From Mucilaginibacter geliditolerans (GTDB lineage: Bacteria; Bacteroidota; Bacteroidia; Sphingobacteriales; Sphingobacteriaceae): a stretch of 64,000 nt of DNA. The position numbers and the translations under genes are program-made. Positions 63,903 to 64,000 of the stretch are shown here, piece after piece. The notes below the pieces were generated by a model. That model ran no database searches. It had not been told where the DNA came from and worked only from the letters and a program-made list of their open reading frames with translations. Numbering within the stretch: position 1 is the first letter of the stretch; each line of letters begins with the position of its first letter. The stretch lies in contig NZ_JACHBY010000004.1 in NCBI RefSeq assembly GCF_014200495.1, positions 62,001 to 126,000 on the forward strand, read 5' to 3'.

Positions 63903-64000
63903 CTATTCCTCAACATCTTTTTGGCGTTCCTCTTTGCTGATCTTATCAAAGATCTTATCCATACGCTCAACGTATTCGCTGGTATCATCAATAAAAAACT
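63903..64000 (-). CDS. 3' end of an unrecognised gene, cut by window edge
   Basis: The last 32 codons of a minus-strand frame run off the right edge and end in TAG at 63903-63905. The visible C terminus is charged and helical (FDKISKEERQKDVEE). It is too short to assign. It lies 13 nt upstream of the M23 peptidase gene. Confidence 0.6.
   Translation of the reverse strand, partial: FFIDDTSEYVERMDKIFDKISKEERQKDVEE

Overview
The window is chromosomal DNA from a Bacteroidota bacterium, most likely of the Sphingobacteriaceae (Mucilaginibacter/Pedobacter type). This is inferred from several things read directly: a type 9 secretion (CHU_C-type) sorting domain, a DUF5683 gene between parB and dapB, LytTR/LytS signalling, an 800-residue MacB/FtsX permease without its own ATPase gene, TAnnTTTG-type promoter -7 boxes, weak or absent Shine-Dalgarno sequences, and many long hairpin intergenic repeats. 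No species name can be fixed from the sequence alone.

Layout. 1-8573: three co-directional glycoside hydrolases (the 3' part of a GH43-GH35 fusion, then two GH2 enzymes), the end of a polysaccharide-utilisation operon whose upstream part lies outside the window. 8693-8766: tRNA-Pro. 8981-22507: an accessory region with a secreted protein of unknown function, a TIR-domain protein with an unrecognised C-terminal domain, a RibD-type reductase, a compact four-gene cassette (12474-14560) bracketed by 92-bp direct repeats, a retropepsin-like protein, a LytS/LytR-type two-component pair, a Kelch lipoprotein, and an SDR-AraC pair. 22942-24113: exported peroxiredoxin and two initiator tRNA genes. 24114-32671: housekeeping genes (era, der, ctpA, murQ) plus a CMD-DUF3179 pair, a conserved acidic protein and a Bax-inhibitor-1 protein.

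32941-38017: a SAM riboswitch followed by metH and metF, the methionine-synthesis pair. 38250-43548: FtsX-type permease, an AraC/DUF1348/CMD operon and alkB. 43838-45533: truB and ribF. 45608-55106: LysE transporter, a cobalamin-binding-type protein without a signal peptide, GH20 hexosaminidase, cupin, TonB-dependent receptor and a T9SS-exported Ig-like protein. 55107-57227: a secreted protein and an FMN reductase. 57453-63067: parA, parB, DUF5683, dapB and two tandem signal peptidases. 63182-64000: M23 peptidase and the 3' end of an unrecognised gene.

The best candidate for something undescribed is the 12474-14560 cassette: LuxR-type regulator, three-helix membrane protein, 220-residue protein with a Gly/Phe/Trp-rich segment, and lipoprotein. 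It is GC-richer by eye than its surroundings and sits between direct repeats that each carry a promoter-like box. The nearby TIR protein is the second candidate. Intergenic space is dominated by long inverted repeats; one divides metH from metF and a very large one lies upstream of truB.
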